Origin: Cydia pomonella
Lineage: Eukaryota > Arthropoda > Insecta > Lepidoptera > Tortricidae
Length of the DNA stretch: 64,000 nt
Reading direction: 5' to 3'
NCBI RefSeq assembly: GCF_033807575.1
Contig: NC_084729.1
Location: 9,858,001-9,922,000 of the forward strand
Shown: one piece after another, positions 35,781-46,309 of the stretch
Position numbering within the stretch: position 1 is the stretch's first letter
Layout of the letters: each line of letters opens with the position of its first letter
The notes under the pieces: model-generated
What the model was told of the DNA's origin: nothing
The model's database searches: none
What the model saw: only the letters and a program-made list of their open reading frames with translations
Program-made: the position numbers and the translations under genes

Positions 35781-38700
35781 ATGCAGTCTTCAGCGCATGA
35801 GAAAGTAAACATAAAGACCGAGCCCTCAGGCGACAATGTGTACGTAAAAGACGAGCCCTTGTGCTGTGTTGACCGTGTAAAGGCCGAGCCTGAATCTGAT
35901 GAAGACATTGACGTCAAGCCCTCATTGTCTGAGTCTATTAAAGGTGTAGATAAACGCGTCTGTATAAAAGACGCTTCGCTGTATGATGTGTGTGGAAATG
36001 ACGAGCCATGTTGCTTAAACGTGGTTAAGATCGAGCCTTTAGATGTGTGTGTGAAGGTGGAACATTGGTCAGAAGATGAAAGTAGTATATTGAAGTCATA
36101 CCTGAGTACGAGTGTGAAAGTAGAGCCCTTATGCTCAGGTGTGGGTGTAAAGGAGTGCAGGGAACTGGTGGGTGCACGGGCCGAGCTGTACATCGATCAT
36201 GAGGTCAAGGATGAGCTGGTGCTTGGCCCTGAGCTAGTGGAGCAGCGAAAGTTTACTGCTGAAGGTCGGATTTTTATAATTTTTTTTTTAATTCATAAGT
36301 CTACCCACAGATGATACTTTATTTTGTGTAAATTCCAGGGAGTTCTGTTATTGGCTAAGTACTCATGTTTTTTGTATATTATTTATTGTAAATGCTGTAG
36401 AAATTCTCAATAATTTAATGAAAAATAAAATTTATTTATTGGTAGAATGTGTATTCACCGTTCAGTTTGCCCGAATCCGTAATCAGTGCACCCTGTGCAC
36501 CCTCAGTGAATTGCTCAGTTTTCCCGAATCCGTAATCAGTGCACCCTCAGTGAATTCTTTTAAAAACAGACTCGACAAACATTTTATAAATGGACAAAAC
36601 ACAAATGCAGGACATTGCATAAGCTGCCTGTACATTTATAAATAATAATAATAATAAGTAATGAAAACTTGTTGCAAAGAAACAAGTAGAAAGATTATAA
36701 ACATGTAATTTCTCGATTTCTGTAAATGAGTTCAAGAATAAATTAGATAAGCACAATGCAAATTCAACTCAACACTGAAAACTTAGTGATGACTAGGATA
36801 CAGGCATTATCAGTTATTTCAACTACCTGCCTACTTTACAAATAATAATAATAAATAATAAATATTTAATGTAATCCTGACTTGTAAAACAATGATTATA
36901 TAAATAAATAAATAAATAAATTAGTCAACATCATAGGGACTAATGGGACCATCATTTGACAATAGAGTTAAATCAGTTTTATTGTCCTGATCTTAACTTT
37001 GTATTTAGTACAAAAACAATTAGCCAGGTTCACACAGCGAGCATACCCGCAAGGCAATTTCCTCACGCACAGAACGGCCAGTGTAGACATTCCTCAGCCG
37101 AGGCGTCGCACGCAATTTCCTCCGCCGGCCGCTACGGCCGAGGCACGTCTACACTGGCCGTTTTGTGTGTGAGAAGATTGCCTTGCGCATATGCTCGCTT
37201 AGTGTGGACCTGGCTATTGCCATTTTAGTATCTGGTATAAAAATCCAACATTTATTGCAAACAATACATCATGCTGTGTAAGAGGGTCACACAGATCTGT
37301 AAGTTGCAGATTTCCAACCTTTAGGAAAAGGTCTCAAAAATTTTTGGGAAACTTATTGGAAATTTTTATTTTACATAGAAAAAAATGCCGAAAATGTGGG
37401 AGTTCGTGCCGCTCACGCATCTGCCTCTACAGTCACCAAAACTGTTGTCTAAACAACAATGCCTAAATTGTCTGTAATAGAGATGCAAAGGCTTGTCATG
37501 TGATTTATGATTTAGTGTAAGGATGCCTAGTAGGAAAGAGGTGGGCTGTTGATCGTATGTTGTGTTCATTCAACTCAAATCCCTGCAGTTCGAGCTGCAT
37601 GTTACTATCCCGGCGGCATTCCCATGCTAATCTCCTCAAATCTTCCTGTTTTCCTGCAAAACAGAAGGACATTTTTAAGTTCGACATCCTTTAGTTCGTT
37701 TTCTTTTAGTAAGTGTCTACCATGTAAGGCCTCTGATGATACAAAAATAGATGATTTTCCGTAATTTTCGACAGCAGAAATTTCACATACCATATTCTGA
37801 CAAATAAATAAATTACAATTTCAATTTCACAATTTTGGAACCATTCCATTAGCACACACATTCAAAAGAAGCGTGTGGAAATTTGCATGTTGTATTTTAT
37901 TGTGTTTTTATTTTTTTATACCTAAGGCACTGTAATTTTATTCTGTGTTTGGTTTCAGCCTCCAATTTGGCAAAAGAAGTGAAGCAGTCATGTGAGATTG
38001 TCCCCGGGAGACCGTTACTGCGGGACTGCTGTGTGAGGCTGGAGCGTCTTGCTGTGGACATGCTTCCCATTCGGATCACAGACTGGGACAGTCTGGGACA
38101 AGTTCATGGAGCTGTAGACGGTGGACACAGGAACACAGTTGGAAATCTTAAAAAACACAAGGGAGGTCAGTGGTCTGTGTGTATATTATATTTATTTCTT
38201 AAATTCGCTGGTTGGTTGGGTGGTATTGGGACAAGGCACATGCAGCAGTGCCTCTGTTCGTCAATATTAGGGTTTAGTCTTCCTTTTTAGGGTTCCGTAG
38301 CCAAATGGCAAAAAACGGAACCCTTATAGATTCGTCATGTCCGTCTGTCTGTCCGATTATGTCACAGCCACTTTTTTCCGAAACTATAAGAGCTATACTG
38401 TTCGAACTTGGTAAGTAGATGGTTTCTATGAACCGCATTAAGATTTTTACACAAAAATAGAAAAAAAAAACAATAAATTTTGGGGGTTCTCCATACTTAG
38501 AACTGAAACTCAAAAAATCTTTTTTCATCAAACCCATACGTGTGGGGTATCTATGGATAGGTCTTTAAAAATGATATTGAGGTTTCTAATATCATTTTTT
38601 TCTAAACTGAATAGTTTGCGCGAGAGACACTTCCAAAGTGATAAAATGTGTCCGCCCCCCCCCCCCGTAACTTCTAAAATATGAAATAATGAAATATCTA

Positions 38701-41700
38701 AAAAAAATATATGATATACATTGCCATGCAAACTTCCACCGAAAGTTGGTTTGAACGAGATCTAGTAAGTAGTTTTTTTTAATACGTCATAAATGGTACG
38801 GAACCCTTCATGGGCGAGTCCGACTCGCACTTGGCCGCTTTTTTATTTATACACCGTGTTTTTATCGAATTCTGTTAACATCGGGGTATGGGTAAGTATG
38901 TTTAGGGAACTAAATTATGGAAGGTAGAGGCAAGGAACATTAAACTCCATATACCAAAAATTGACCGACAAAAAACCATAAATAGGTGGCGCTATAATTC
39001 CTAGCATACTTGAGAAAAAAATCTAATCATAGACAGCGCACTTTACTCCGTCAATAATAAAAATAAAATAAAATTTGTTTATTTCAGACAGAATCCATAG
39101 AGTATTAATAATAATTACATAACACTTAAGCTACGAGTATGTTAGTATTGTACAGGCCAAAAAAAGTAATAAATAACAATAATAATAATTTAGTTTAAGT
39201 ATCTGCCACCCCCTGGAACACCCGGCACTTGCGCATGCGTTCGAACCCAGTGTCCCAGAATGGGGCAGTCCGTCTTCTCACTTATGACCCTCAGGATGGT
39301 GTTGTGGCTCCCGCGCACCCTGCGCATGAGTGATGCGATACCTTTACGAATCACCGCGCCAAACCCCTCCGTGTGCGCGTACGCAAACATTGCTGAGGCG
39401 CTGCAGTAGCGCGGGAGCCCCAACAACACCCTGAACGCATTATTATATTGTACACGGAGGGCGTTAAACGCCCGCCGCGTGTAATTGACCCACAGGTTGC
39501 ACATGTATAAAGTTTGGCAGAAGGCTTTGCTGTTGCAAAAGTGTCCAGCTGTCAGCTATAAATAATAGTTCCAAATCTCTCCAGAGTAGCGCTAGAGTAG
39601 CTAAGAACCTAGGCGTTATTGACGGAGTGAATTGCGCTGTCTATGATTTGAATTTTTTGTTCAAGTACTCTAGGTATTGTAGCGCCAACTATTTAAAGTT
39701 TTTTGATGACACTTTTTGGTACATGGAGATTTCGTTCCTTATCTCCATCTTCCGTACTTAACAGAATTAAACAACAATAACAACGGGATGTTTATTTAGT
39801 CACCTGTAACAATTTACGGAGTGAATATATAGGTCATACTGAGCAACTTTTACTATGGTAGCAACCCCGAAATCATGAAAAAAAGTTGGCTATTTGACCT
39901 TGATATTTTCTATGGAAGACTAACTTTTTTCCATTCGCTTCCATTCCATCGGCTTCATAGGCAGGGTCAGCTACTAAGCAAGACAGGTCGTCAATTGTAA
40001 TTTAATACTACTACTACTGGCCTTAGCGTCTATTTCAGACGATCTATGGTGCAATGTCCAGAGACATTGCACCGCCTGGGACGGAGTTAAGGAAAACACA
40101 GGGATGCCCAGCACCTGCCCTCTCTACCTCACTGGCCGGACCCACAGGAAAGGCAAGCCAATACGTGTGGAGCCAGGTTGGCTGCAGGAGTCTACCCTAC
40201 TCACGCCTAACGGGGACTCCGTCCCGGGTTTGACTTTGGAGTTTTCCTTCTCCTAGATAAGTTGCAACCCAATGCTAAGAGGCTTATCTCCCCTGTGACG
40301 AAGCGTAAGATGACGGTTTCTTTCAATTCAATTCAATTCAATTCAATTTCTTTATTGCTCATAAGGAAAAAAATCCATGCAGATACACAGTATAAAATCA
40401 TATCAAATGTAAACCAAATGTAAACAATAATATTGATAATAAAATTAATAAATAACACAAAATTGAAATGGATGAGGTCATTCCGATTAAAATAATAATG
40501 AATAGTTACAATAAATTAATACAACATATCAGTAAATTCAACAAATAATAATAATAACAGTCCAAAACAATAAAAATTAAAATAAAATGAGTCTGATTAT
40601 CCGTCTAAATTAATCCAATATCTTACAAAAGTATTCGTCCAGGTTATAGAATGGTCTACTTATTAAATACGTCTTTAGATTTGTACTGAACTCCTTAACG
40701 TTACTGGAATCCTTAATTTTTATTTCAAGACTGTTATATATTTTGATTGCGATATGATTGATGCTTTTCTTATAGTATGCAAAGTGTGATTCAGGTAGCA
40801 GTAGATCTAAATTGCGGCGAAGCGGGTATCTCTCACATTCTTTTTTGGATTTGTATGCGCTTAAATTTTTATGAACAAATAAACAGATTTGGTATATATA
40901 CAATGCAGTTACTGTAAGGATATTGTTTTCTATAAATAGGTTCCTATGCGTTTCAGGGAAGTAACCTTCAATGAAGCGTATGCATTTTTTTTGCATCAGT
41001 AGAATTTTATTTACACTTGGACTATTGCCCCATACTTCAATGCCATACCGGATTATACTCTCGACATATGAATAGTAGATAGTTCTCAGGGTTTGCTTAT
41101 CGCTAAGTTTAGCCATCGATTTTAGAGAATAACATGCACTTCCTAGACGTTTCACAACATAGTTTATGTGGTCATGCCACCTTAAGTATGGGTCTAGTTC
41201 GATACCTAGAAAACGAATTGAGTCCGATTTAGCAAAAGGGAGATTTAGAGAACAGTCCATTGAGTTGAATGCACGTTTAAAAATCATGTAATAACACTTG
41301 TCATTATTGAGCGATAGACCATTTGCGGAGAACCATTCTGTGAGATTTTCCCAGGCACTGGTGGTTATATTCTGCAATTCTTTGTGAGTCTTTGCACCCA
41401 GAATCAGACTGGTGTCGTCGGCATATAGGTAAGGAGTTCCATTTAAGATATTTTCTGGAAGATCATTAATAAATATTATGAACAATAGAGGTCCAAGGAC
41501 TGATCCTTGTGGAACGCCACGTCTTATAATGCCTTCATCAGATTTATAGATTTTGTTGCTTTCGGCTTGACTTGAACACTTAATTTCAACAAATTGTCTA
41601 CGCCCAGTTAGGTAGGAAGATATGAGATTGAGTACAGTACCCCGTATGCCATAGTATTCTAATTTATAAAGTAAAATCTTATGATCAACACAATCAAATG

Positions 41701-44700
41701 CTTTGCTTAGGTCACAGAATATTCCTGCACATTTAATGTCACGATTAAGGTGATTCATTATCTCAGATGTTAGTTTAGTAATAGCTGTGATTGTGTCTTT
41801 GCCTTTCAGAAATCCGAATTGTTTTGTTGATATATAGTAATTGTCATTCATATATTTTTCTATCCGGTCTGCAAGACATTTTTCGAATATTTTCGAGATT
41901 ATTGAGAGCAGGGAGATGGGTCTGTAATTCTTAATTTGTTTTGTGCTACCTTTCTTATGTACAGGGACTACTTTAGCATTTTTGAGTTGGCTAGGAAATG
42001 TTCCTATTTTTATATGCTCGTTGAATATATGGCAGATTGGTATGCAAAGGATGTCAATATTATGTTTAATTGTAGAAGTGTGTATATGGTCTGGTCCACA
42101 TGCATTGCTATTTTTTAAGTTTTTAGCAACCTTAATGATCTCGTGTTCCATAATAGGTTTTAAAAACATAGATTTAGTATTATCTACAGATTTCCTTTCG
42201 AGTAGAATTTTAAAATCACGATTTTGATTGGGAGTGTGCAAGTTTTCACCTACACTAAGAAAGTACTCATTAAATAAGTTGCTTATGGATTTAGGATCAT
42301 TTATAATTATATTGCTGTGCTCTATTTTCCAATGACCTCCTTTGGTTGTAGTCGCTTTGCCTGTATTCTCCTTAATTAATTTCCAAACAGCTTTCGATTT
42401 ATTTTTTGCTTTTGTTAATGTTTTTGTAATATAATTACGTTTTGCAGTGATCAGTACTTTTTTAAGGACCCGTTGGTATATCTTAAAGTGAGACTCGAGT
42501 TTATAATCATATTTACGTTTTAGTTCTATATACATTTTTCTTTTATTTCTACAACATATTTTAATTCCTTTAGTTATCCATTGCTTTTTGTTAACTTTAA
42601 TTTTGCGTGTTTTAACTGGGTAATATTTATTTATTAGGTCATGCAGGATGTCATAGAATGTATTTAGTTGTATACTATAGTGTACGTTAGTTAATAGCCG
42701 CCACCAGTCTATTTGCTCTAAAGCACTTCTAAAGTGAGTATTTGCTAGTTTATTATAGAATCTCTTTGTCACTACCTTGTATTGAACACTTTTTTCAGTC
42801 ATGCTATTTTTAAAATATATTATCTGTGCATCATGATCGGAAAAAGAACATGGCTCAACTGAGGCCTTTATGTATTCCTGATTGTCGGTAAAAATATTGT
42901 CGATTATGGTTTCAGTGTTTTTTGTACTTCTTGTCGGATCAGTGATACTAGGCTTTAGATTGTGTACAAGTAATGTCTCTAGAAAATCTTTTGTGGTCTG
43001 CATTTTACTATCTGCTATATTTATATTAAAGTCGCCACACAGCAGTATATTTTGCTTATCAAATTGTGAGAGAAAGCGGTCTATATTTTCTAGAAACATT
43101 TTTATACTAGATTGTGGACATCTATAAATAGCGAAAATATACATATTGGACTTTCCAGAGTTGATACGCAGACCGCACAGCTCACAGCATCTTTCAATAT
43201 TATATTTTGATACATCGATAGGAGTACACTGCTGAATGATGTCATTTCTGACAAATAGTAAAGTACCGCCTCCTCTACTTTCACTACGTGCGGTTTCAGT
43301 AGCAATAGTGTAGCCCGGTAGATTGATTGATTTGGATTCATTTGGCTCTAGCCACGTTTCAGTAATAGCAATAACATTAGGATACATGTTTAAATCACAT
43401 TCAAGATAAGCCTCTAGACTAAGCAATTTATTCCTCAATCTATTTATGTTTAAGTGCATTATAGTAGTAGTAGGACTTACATGTGATAGTGCGGATGTTG
43501 CGTTATTCATAAAAAAGATAGGCCATTGTACATTTTTTCGTTTAACAGTTTTAGGCAGGCATTAATCGAGAGTGCAACCTTGTACTTCCCTTTAGTGTTT
43601 AATTTATATCCATCTCGTTTGAAATCCTGAAACAATAGGTTGTCACCGACACATGCGACATATGCATGAGAATATTTACTTAGAAGTGGTATTTCAGTGT
43701 TAATTTTAGTTACAAAATTATTAAAGGTCTCAGCATATGAGTTTACGCTTAGTGGTATAGTACAGATTATGACTTTACAGTGTGCAAGGGCATTTACAAC
43801 CTCATCTATACATTTTACTGTGTGCTTGTAGTTGTTGACATTAAAGTCGCTGCCACCACACATTAATATAACACAGTCTTTGTCTGTAAAAGTTTTCGTT
43901 TTTTTCGTTGATATCCTTAAGTACACGGTCGGTTGTTCCATGGTAAATCACATCTGTATATATATCATAATCTGATTTCCTTATCTTGGAAAGTATATAG
44001 GATAACTCAGTTCCGTGCAGATCTGATAGTATTAAGAGTTTCGGTTTATGGTCAACTTGTGTTTCTCCTGTTGGATTGTTCAGCGCACCACGGAACGATT
44101 GGTTGCCGCTCTTCAAAGGCGACGTATCTGCAGCTTTGGCTGTATGAGTATTGGCTTTCACTGAGTGTGAGAGAGCCAGGTGAGGTTTAATCAGATCACA
44201 TAGGCCGGTTTCCATTTTTTGTATTTTCTTTTGCAGTGAGGAAATAGATCGTTGCATTTGGAGAATGACGGCCTCTTTCCTTTTCAGTACTTTATGATCG
44301 GATTGTAACTTTCGTGAACTTAGTCGCCTCTTACGACACCCTCGTTCTTTTAGGGGTAATTTAATATACGAGTAGTAAAACAATTTTTGTTGCAGGACAA
44401 ACTCCACAGAAGAAACCAAGAAGAAACGACACTTACCAATGTGCCCAATGTGAATATGCAACAGCTAGAAAACAATTCTTGATTAGGCATTTGAGGAAAC
44501 ATACTAATGAGAAGCGATACAAATGTGTTCAGTGTAGCTATACTTGCAGCCGAATGAGTTTTTTGCAAGTTCATGTAAAGACACACAGTGGTGAACGGGC
44601 TCATAAATGTGGGATATGTCATTATGCTAGTCCCCGGATAAGTGATTTGCGAGACCATTTAAGGATACACAGTGGTGAAAAACCCTACAAATGTGATCAG

Positions 44701-45726
44701 TGTAGTTATGCTAGTAGGCAAAAATATCGTTTGAAAGCCCATGTAAGAACGCATACTGAAAAGCCCTACAAATGTGACCAATGTAATTTTGCTAGTAGCA
44801 AAAAAATATATTTTCAAGCTCATGTAAGGGAGCATACAGGTGAAAAAGCCTACAAATGTGAGGTATGTAGTTATGCTAGTAACCGCAAAAGTGATTTCCA
44901 ACTTCATGTAAGACGACATACTAATGTGAAGCCTTATCAGTGTGACCAGTGTAGTTATGCTAGCCTTGAAAAATATAGTTTGAAACTTCATGTAAAAACA
45001 CACACAGGTGAAAAGCCCTACAAATGTGGGGTGTGTAGTTTTGCTAGTGCACACAATAATAGTTTGCGAATTCATATAAGGAGACATACTAATCAGAAAC
45101 CATACCAATGTGACCAGTGTAGTTATGCTACCGATCGAAAATATATTTTGTTACGTCATTTAAAAATACACACAGGTGAAAAGCCTTACAAATGTGAGGT
45201 GTGTAGTTATGCTAGTATCTACAAAGCTACTTTGCAACGTCATGTAAGGACACATACGAATAAGAAACCTTATCAATGTGACCAGTGTAGTTATTCTAGC
45301 TGTGAAAAAAGCCGTTTAAAATATCATGTAATGAAACATACTGGTGAAATGCCATACAAATGTGACCAGTGTAGTTACACTAGTAATCGAATAAAGAATT
45401 TGAAAGATCATGCAAAGAAACACACTGGTGAAAAACCATACAAATGTGACCAGTGCAGTTATGCTACTATTGGAATAAGTCTTTTGAAAGCTCATGTAAG
45501 GAAACACACTGGTGAAAAGCCATACAAATGTGATCAGTGTAGCTATGCTGCTGCTCGCAAAAGTGCTTTAAGAATGCATCAAATTATGTTACACATGGAT
45601 ACAACAGGCAGTTTAACTAGTACTGAAGTTTATAAATGTGATCACTGTAGTTCTTCTAGCACTTGTAGTTTTGCTTGTACATACATGAAATCTTTATTAA
45701 TGAACAAAAGCGAGGACATTAATTAG
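35781..45726 (+). CDS. C2H2 zinc-finger protein with SUMO/SC-motif N-terminus (gene F), 673 aa
   Basis: Exons 35781-36264, 37959-38165 and 44396-45726 (stop TAG 45724-45726) total 2022 nt, with phase 1 at both junctions. Exon 1 encodes an acidic region with repeated (V/I)KxE sites: IKTEP, VKDEP, VKAEP, VKIEP, VKVEH, VKVEP, VKDEL. These fit the SUMO-acceptor consensus, and the EP forms fit 'synergy control' motifs that dampen transcription factors. Exon 2 (69 residues, KEVKQSCEIVPGRPLL) is unrecognised and is a symmetric cassette; skipping it keeps frame. Exon 3 carries 14 consecutive C2H2 fingers, mostly CDQCSYA-like with TGEKPYKC linkers, and one degenerate CDHCSSSS module near the end. One linker (HTEKPYKC, after finger 4) lacks a Gly. 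Probably a nuclear transcription regulator. Intron 2 holds an antisense LINE. Donor 1 (GTCGGA) is weak. Confidence 0.85.
37021..37216. mobile_element. Palindromic MITE
   Basis: TAGCCAGGTTCACACAGCGA at the left pairs with AGTGTGGACCTGGCTA at the right; ACGGCCAGTGTAGAC pairs with GTCTACACTGGCCGT. Arms about 70 bp, in intron 1 of gene F. Confidence 0.75.
37505..37796 (-). CDS. Unrecognised two-exon ORF antisense to gene F intron 1
   Basis: An exon from about 37796 (after a TTATTTGTCAG acceptor) contains MVCEISAVENYGKSSIF. A GTAGAC donor near 37729 and a TTTTGCAG acceptor before 37662 would join it in frame to a second piece (KQEDLRRLAWECRRD, ending RHPYTKS and stop). Without splicing the frame is broken. 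AATAAA-like sequence follows near 37370. No family recognised and no upstream exon found. It could be a nested gene's 3' end, a retrocopy or chance. Confidence 0.3.
38285..38850 (-). mobile_element. GGTTCCGTA-type repeat R5, long copy
   Basis: Starts TTAGGGTTCCGTAGCCAAAT, contains CCATACGTGTGGGGTATCTA and a CCCCCCCCC run, and ends GACTCGCACTTGGCCG. Inverted relative to 25115-25650. In intron 2 of gene F. Confidence 0.65.
38929..39745. mobile_element. MITE family M4 split by a LINE fragment
   Basis: The left half starts TATGGAAGGTAGAGGCAAGG and reaches CTCCGTCAATAA; the right half begins at GTGTCCAGCTGTCAGC (about 39540) and ends near CTCCATCTTCCGT. The gap is filled by a LINE piece (39045-39533). 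Confidence 0.65.
39045..39533 (-). pseudogene. LINE ORF2 C-terminal fragment nested in MITE
   Basis: The minus strand codes NNAFRVLLGLPRYCSASAMF and SLMRRVRGSHNTIL, typical of the region after the reverse transcriptase in insect LINEs. An A-rich tail lies at 39057-39075 (TAAAAATAAAATAAAA on the plus strand, orientation uncertain). Confidence 0.6.
39784..39935. mobile_element. Partial MITE family M1
   Basis: GGGATGTTTATTTAGTCACC and GGAGTGAATATATAGGTCAT match the left end of 6831-7222. Confidence 0.55.
40020..40320 (+). mobile_element. LINE 3' UTR-like fragment
   Basis: GC-rich stretch (CCTTAGCGTCTATTTCAGAC to GTGACGAAGCGTAAGATGAC) unlike the flanking introns. No ORF; classification uncertain. 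Confidence 0.35.
40610..43510 (-). CDS. LINE ORF2: endonuclease and reverse transcriptase, 966 aa
   Basis: An AP-type endonuclease fills about residues 1-230 (LNINRLRNK, ITETWLEP, ILLCGDFNIN, FSDHDAQI). The reverse transcriptase spans about 440-760: NYRPISLLS, CDLSKAFDCVDH, GVPQGSVLGPLLF and the catalytic YADD near residue 696. A C-terminal domain follows (RYGIEVWGNS). No stop interrupts it and all core motifs are present, so it could encode active enzyme. Its product would cut target DNA and copy element RNA at the nick. The start ATG (43510-43508) overlaps the ORF1 stop as ATGA, suggesting stop-restart coupling. Confidence 0.9.
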   Translation of the reverse strand: MNNATSALSHVSPTTTIMHLNINRLRNKLLSLEAYLECDLNMYPNVIAITETWLEPNESKSINLPGYTIATETARSESRGGGTLLFVRNDIIQQCTPIDVSKYNIERCCELCGLRINSGKSNMYIFAIYRCPQSSIKMFLENIDRFLSQFDKQNILLCGDFNINIADSKMQTTKDFLETLLVHNLKPSITDPTRSTKNTETIIDNIFTDNQEYIKASVEPCSFSDHDAQIIYFKNSMTEKSVQYKVVTKRFYNKLANTHFRSALEQIDWWRLLTNVHYSIQLNTFYDILHDLINKYYPVKTRKIKVNKKQWITKGIKICCRNKRKMYIELKRKYDYKLESHFKIYQRVLKKVLITAKRNYITKTLTKAKNKSKAVWKLIKENTGKATTTKGGHWKIEHSNIIINDPKSISNLFNEYFLSVGENLHTPNQNRDFKILLERKSVDNTKSMFLKPIMEHEIIKVAKNLKNSNACGPDHIHTSTIKHNIDILCIPICHIFNEHIKIGTFPSQLKNAKVVPVHKKGSTKQIKNYRPISLLSIISKIFEKCLADRIEKYMNDNYYISTKQFGFLKGKDTITAITKLTSEIMNHLNRDIKCAGIFCDLSKAFDCVDHKILLYKLEYYGIRGTVLNLISSYLTGRRQFVEIKCSSQAESNKIYKSDEGIIRRGVPQGSVLGPLLFIIFINDLPENILNGTPYLYADDTSLILGAKTHKELQNITTSAWENLTEWFSANGLSLNNDKCYYMIFKRAFNSMDCSLNLPFAKSDSIRFLGIELDPYLRWHDHINYVVKRLGSACYSLKSMAKLSDKQTLRTIYYSYVESIIRYGIEVWGNSPSVNKILLMQKKCIRFIEGYFPETHRNLFIENNILTVTALYIYQICLFVHKNLSAYKSKKECERYPLRRNLDLLLPESHFAYYKKSINHIAIKIYNSLEIKIKDSSNVKEFSTNLKTYLISRPFYNLDEYFCKILD
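43507..44340 (-). pseudogene. LINE ORF1 with SGNH/esterase-like domain, truncated and frameshifted
   Basis: Two overlapping frames cover the ORF. The upstream one (to 43841) has a coiled-coil-like stretch (LQMQRSISSLQKKIQKME) and LLILSDLHGTELS, a block-I-like motif. The downstream one (43941-43507) has CGGSDFNVNN and DGYKLNTKGK, like blocks III and V of SGNH hydrolases. The frame changes between about 43841 and 43941. The N-terminus is missing through truncation. Such ORF1 proteins bind element RNA in CR1-type LINEs. Confidence 0.75.
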
Positions 45727-45795
45727 ATACTTGAGCGACCTTACAAAAAACAATTACTTACAAGTAATATTGTGCTAAGCTATACTTAACTACTG

Positions 45796-45975
45796 GTCAT
45801 AGTGTTGTGTTCCTGCCGATGAGTAAGGTTGCCCGAGCTCAACGAGGGTGCGGATTGTTAGGGTTGGCCACGCGCATGTAACTCCTCTGGAGTTGCAGGC
45901 GTACATAGGCGACGGAGACTCCTTACCATCAGGCGGACCGTATGCGTGTTTGCCACCGACGTAGTATATAAAAAA
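45796..45975 (-). repeat. Fragment of repeat R3
   Basis: CATAGTGTTGTGTTCCTGCC, then ACCATCAGGCGGACCGTATG and an A-rich end; lies just after gene F. Confidence 0.7.
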
Positions 45976-46309
45976 AGTGATAACAAATAGCATGGCACTT
46001 AAAAAAAAGGTTGCTCAGATAAAGTTTATGGCCATCCATTGTCTTTGTGCACCCGCCGGCATTTGGAAAATAATGCCAGCTGTACACAGTCGTTGAGTCT
46101 GGGGAACGCTCCGATTCAATCGGTCAAGGGCGAGGCGAGACGAGGAACAGCGAAACGAATAGGGAGCAGTATATGTACACACTCGTTCTCGGTCTGTCTC
46201 GGGCAGTCATATTGACGAGTGTGTACAGCCTACATAAGATAAGGTATCCTAAATGTATCTTAATTAGTTATCTGTATGAGGGAGCGAAGTTTAGCTTAAA
46301 CAACAACCT

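Larger units (their letters stand above)
40320..44350 (-). mobile_element. CR1-like LINE, 5'-truncated, antisense in gene F intron 2
   Basis: The 3' end carries a pentanucleotide tail, (ATTGA)n on the minus strand (40325-40347), instead of poly(A), as CR1-type elements often do. It holds a complete ORF2 (40610-43510) and an incomplete, frameshifted ORF1. The 5' junction lies between about 44335 and 44385. Clade call rests on the esterase-like ORF1 and repeat tail. Confidence 0.85.

Noticed and set aside
44350..44461. LINE ORF1 N-terminus extending into gene F exon 3
   Set aside because: This part of the frame is only the complement of the finger exon; the LINE ends before about 44385.
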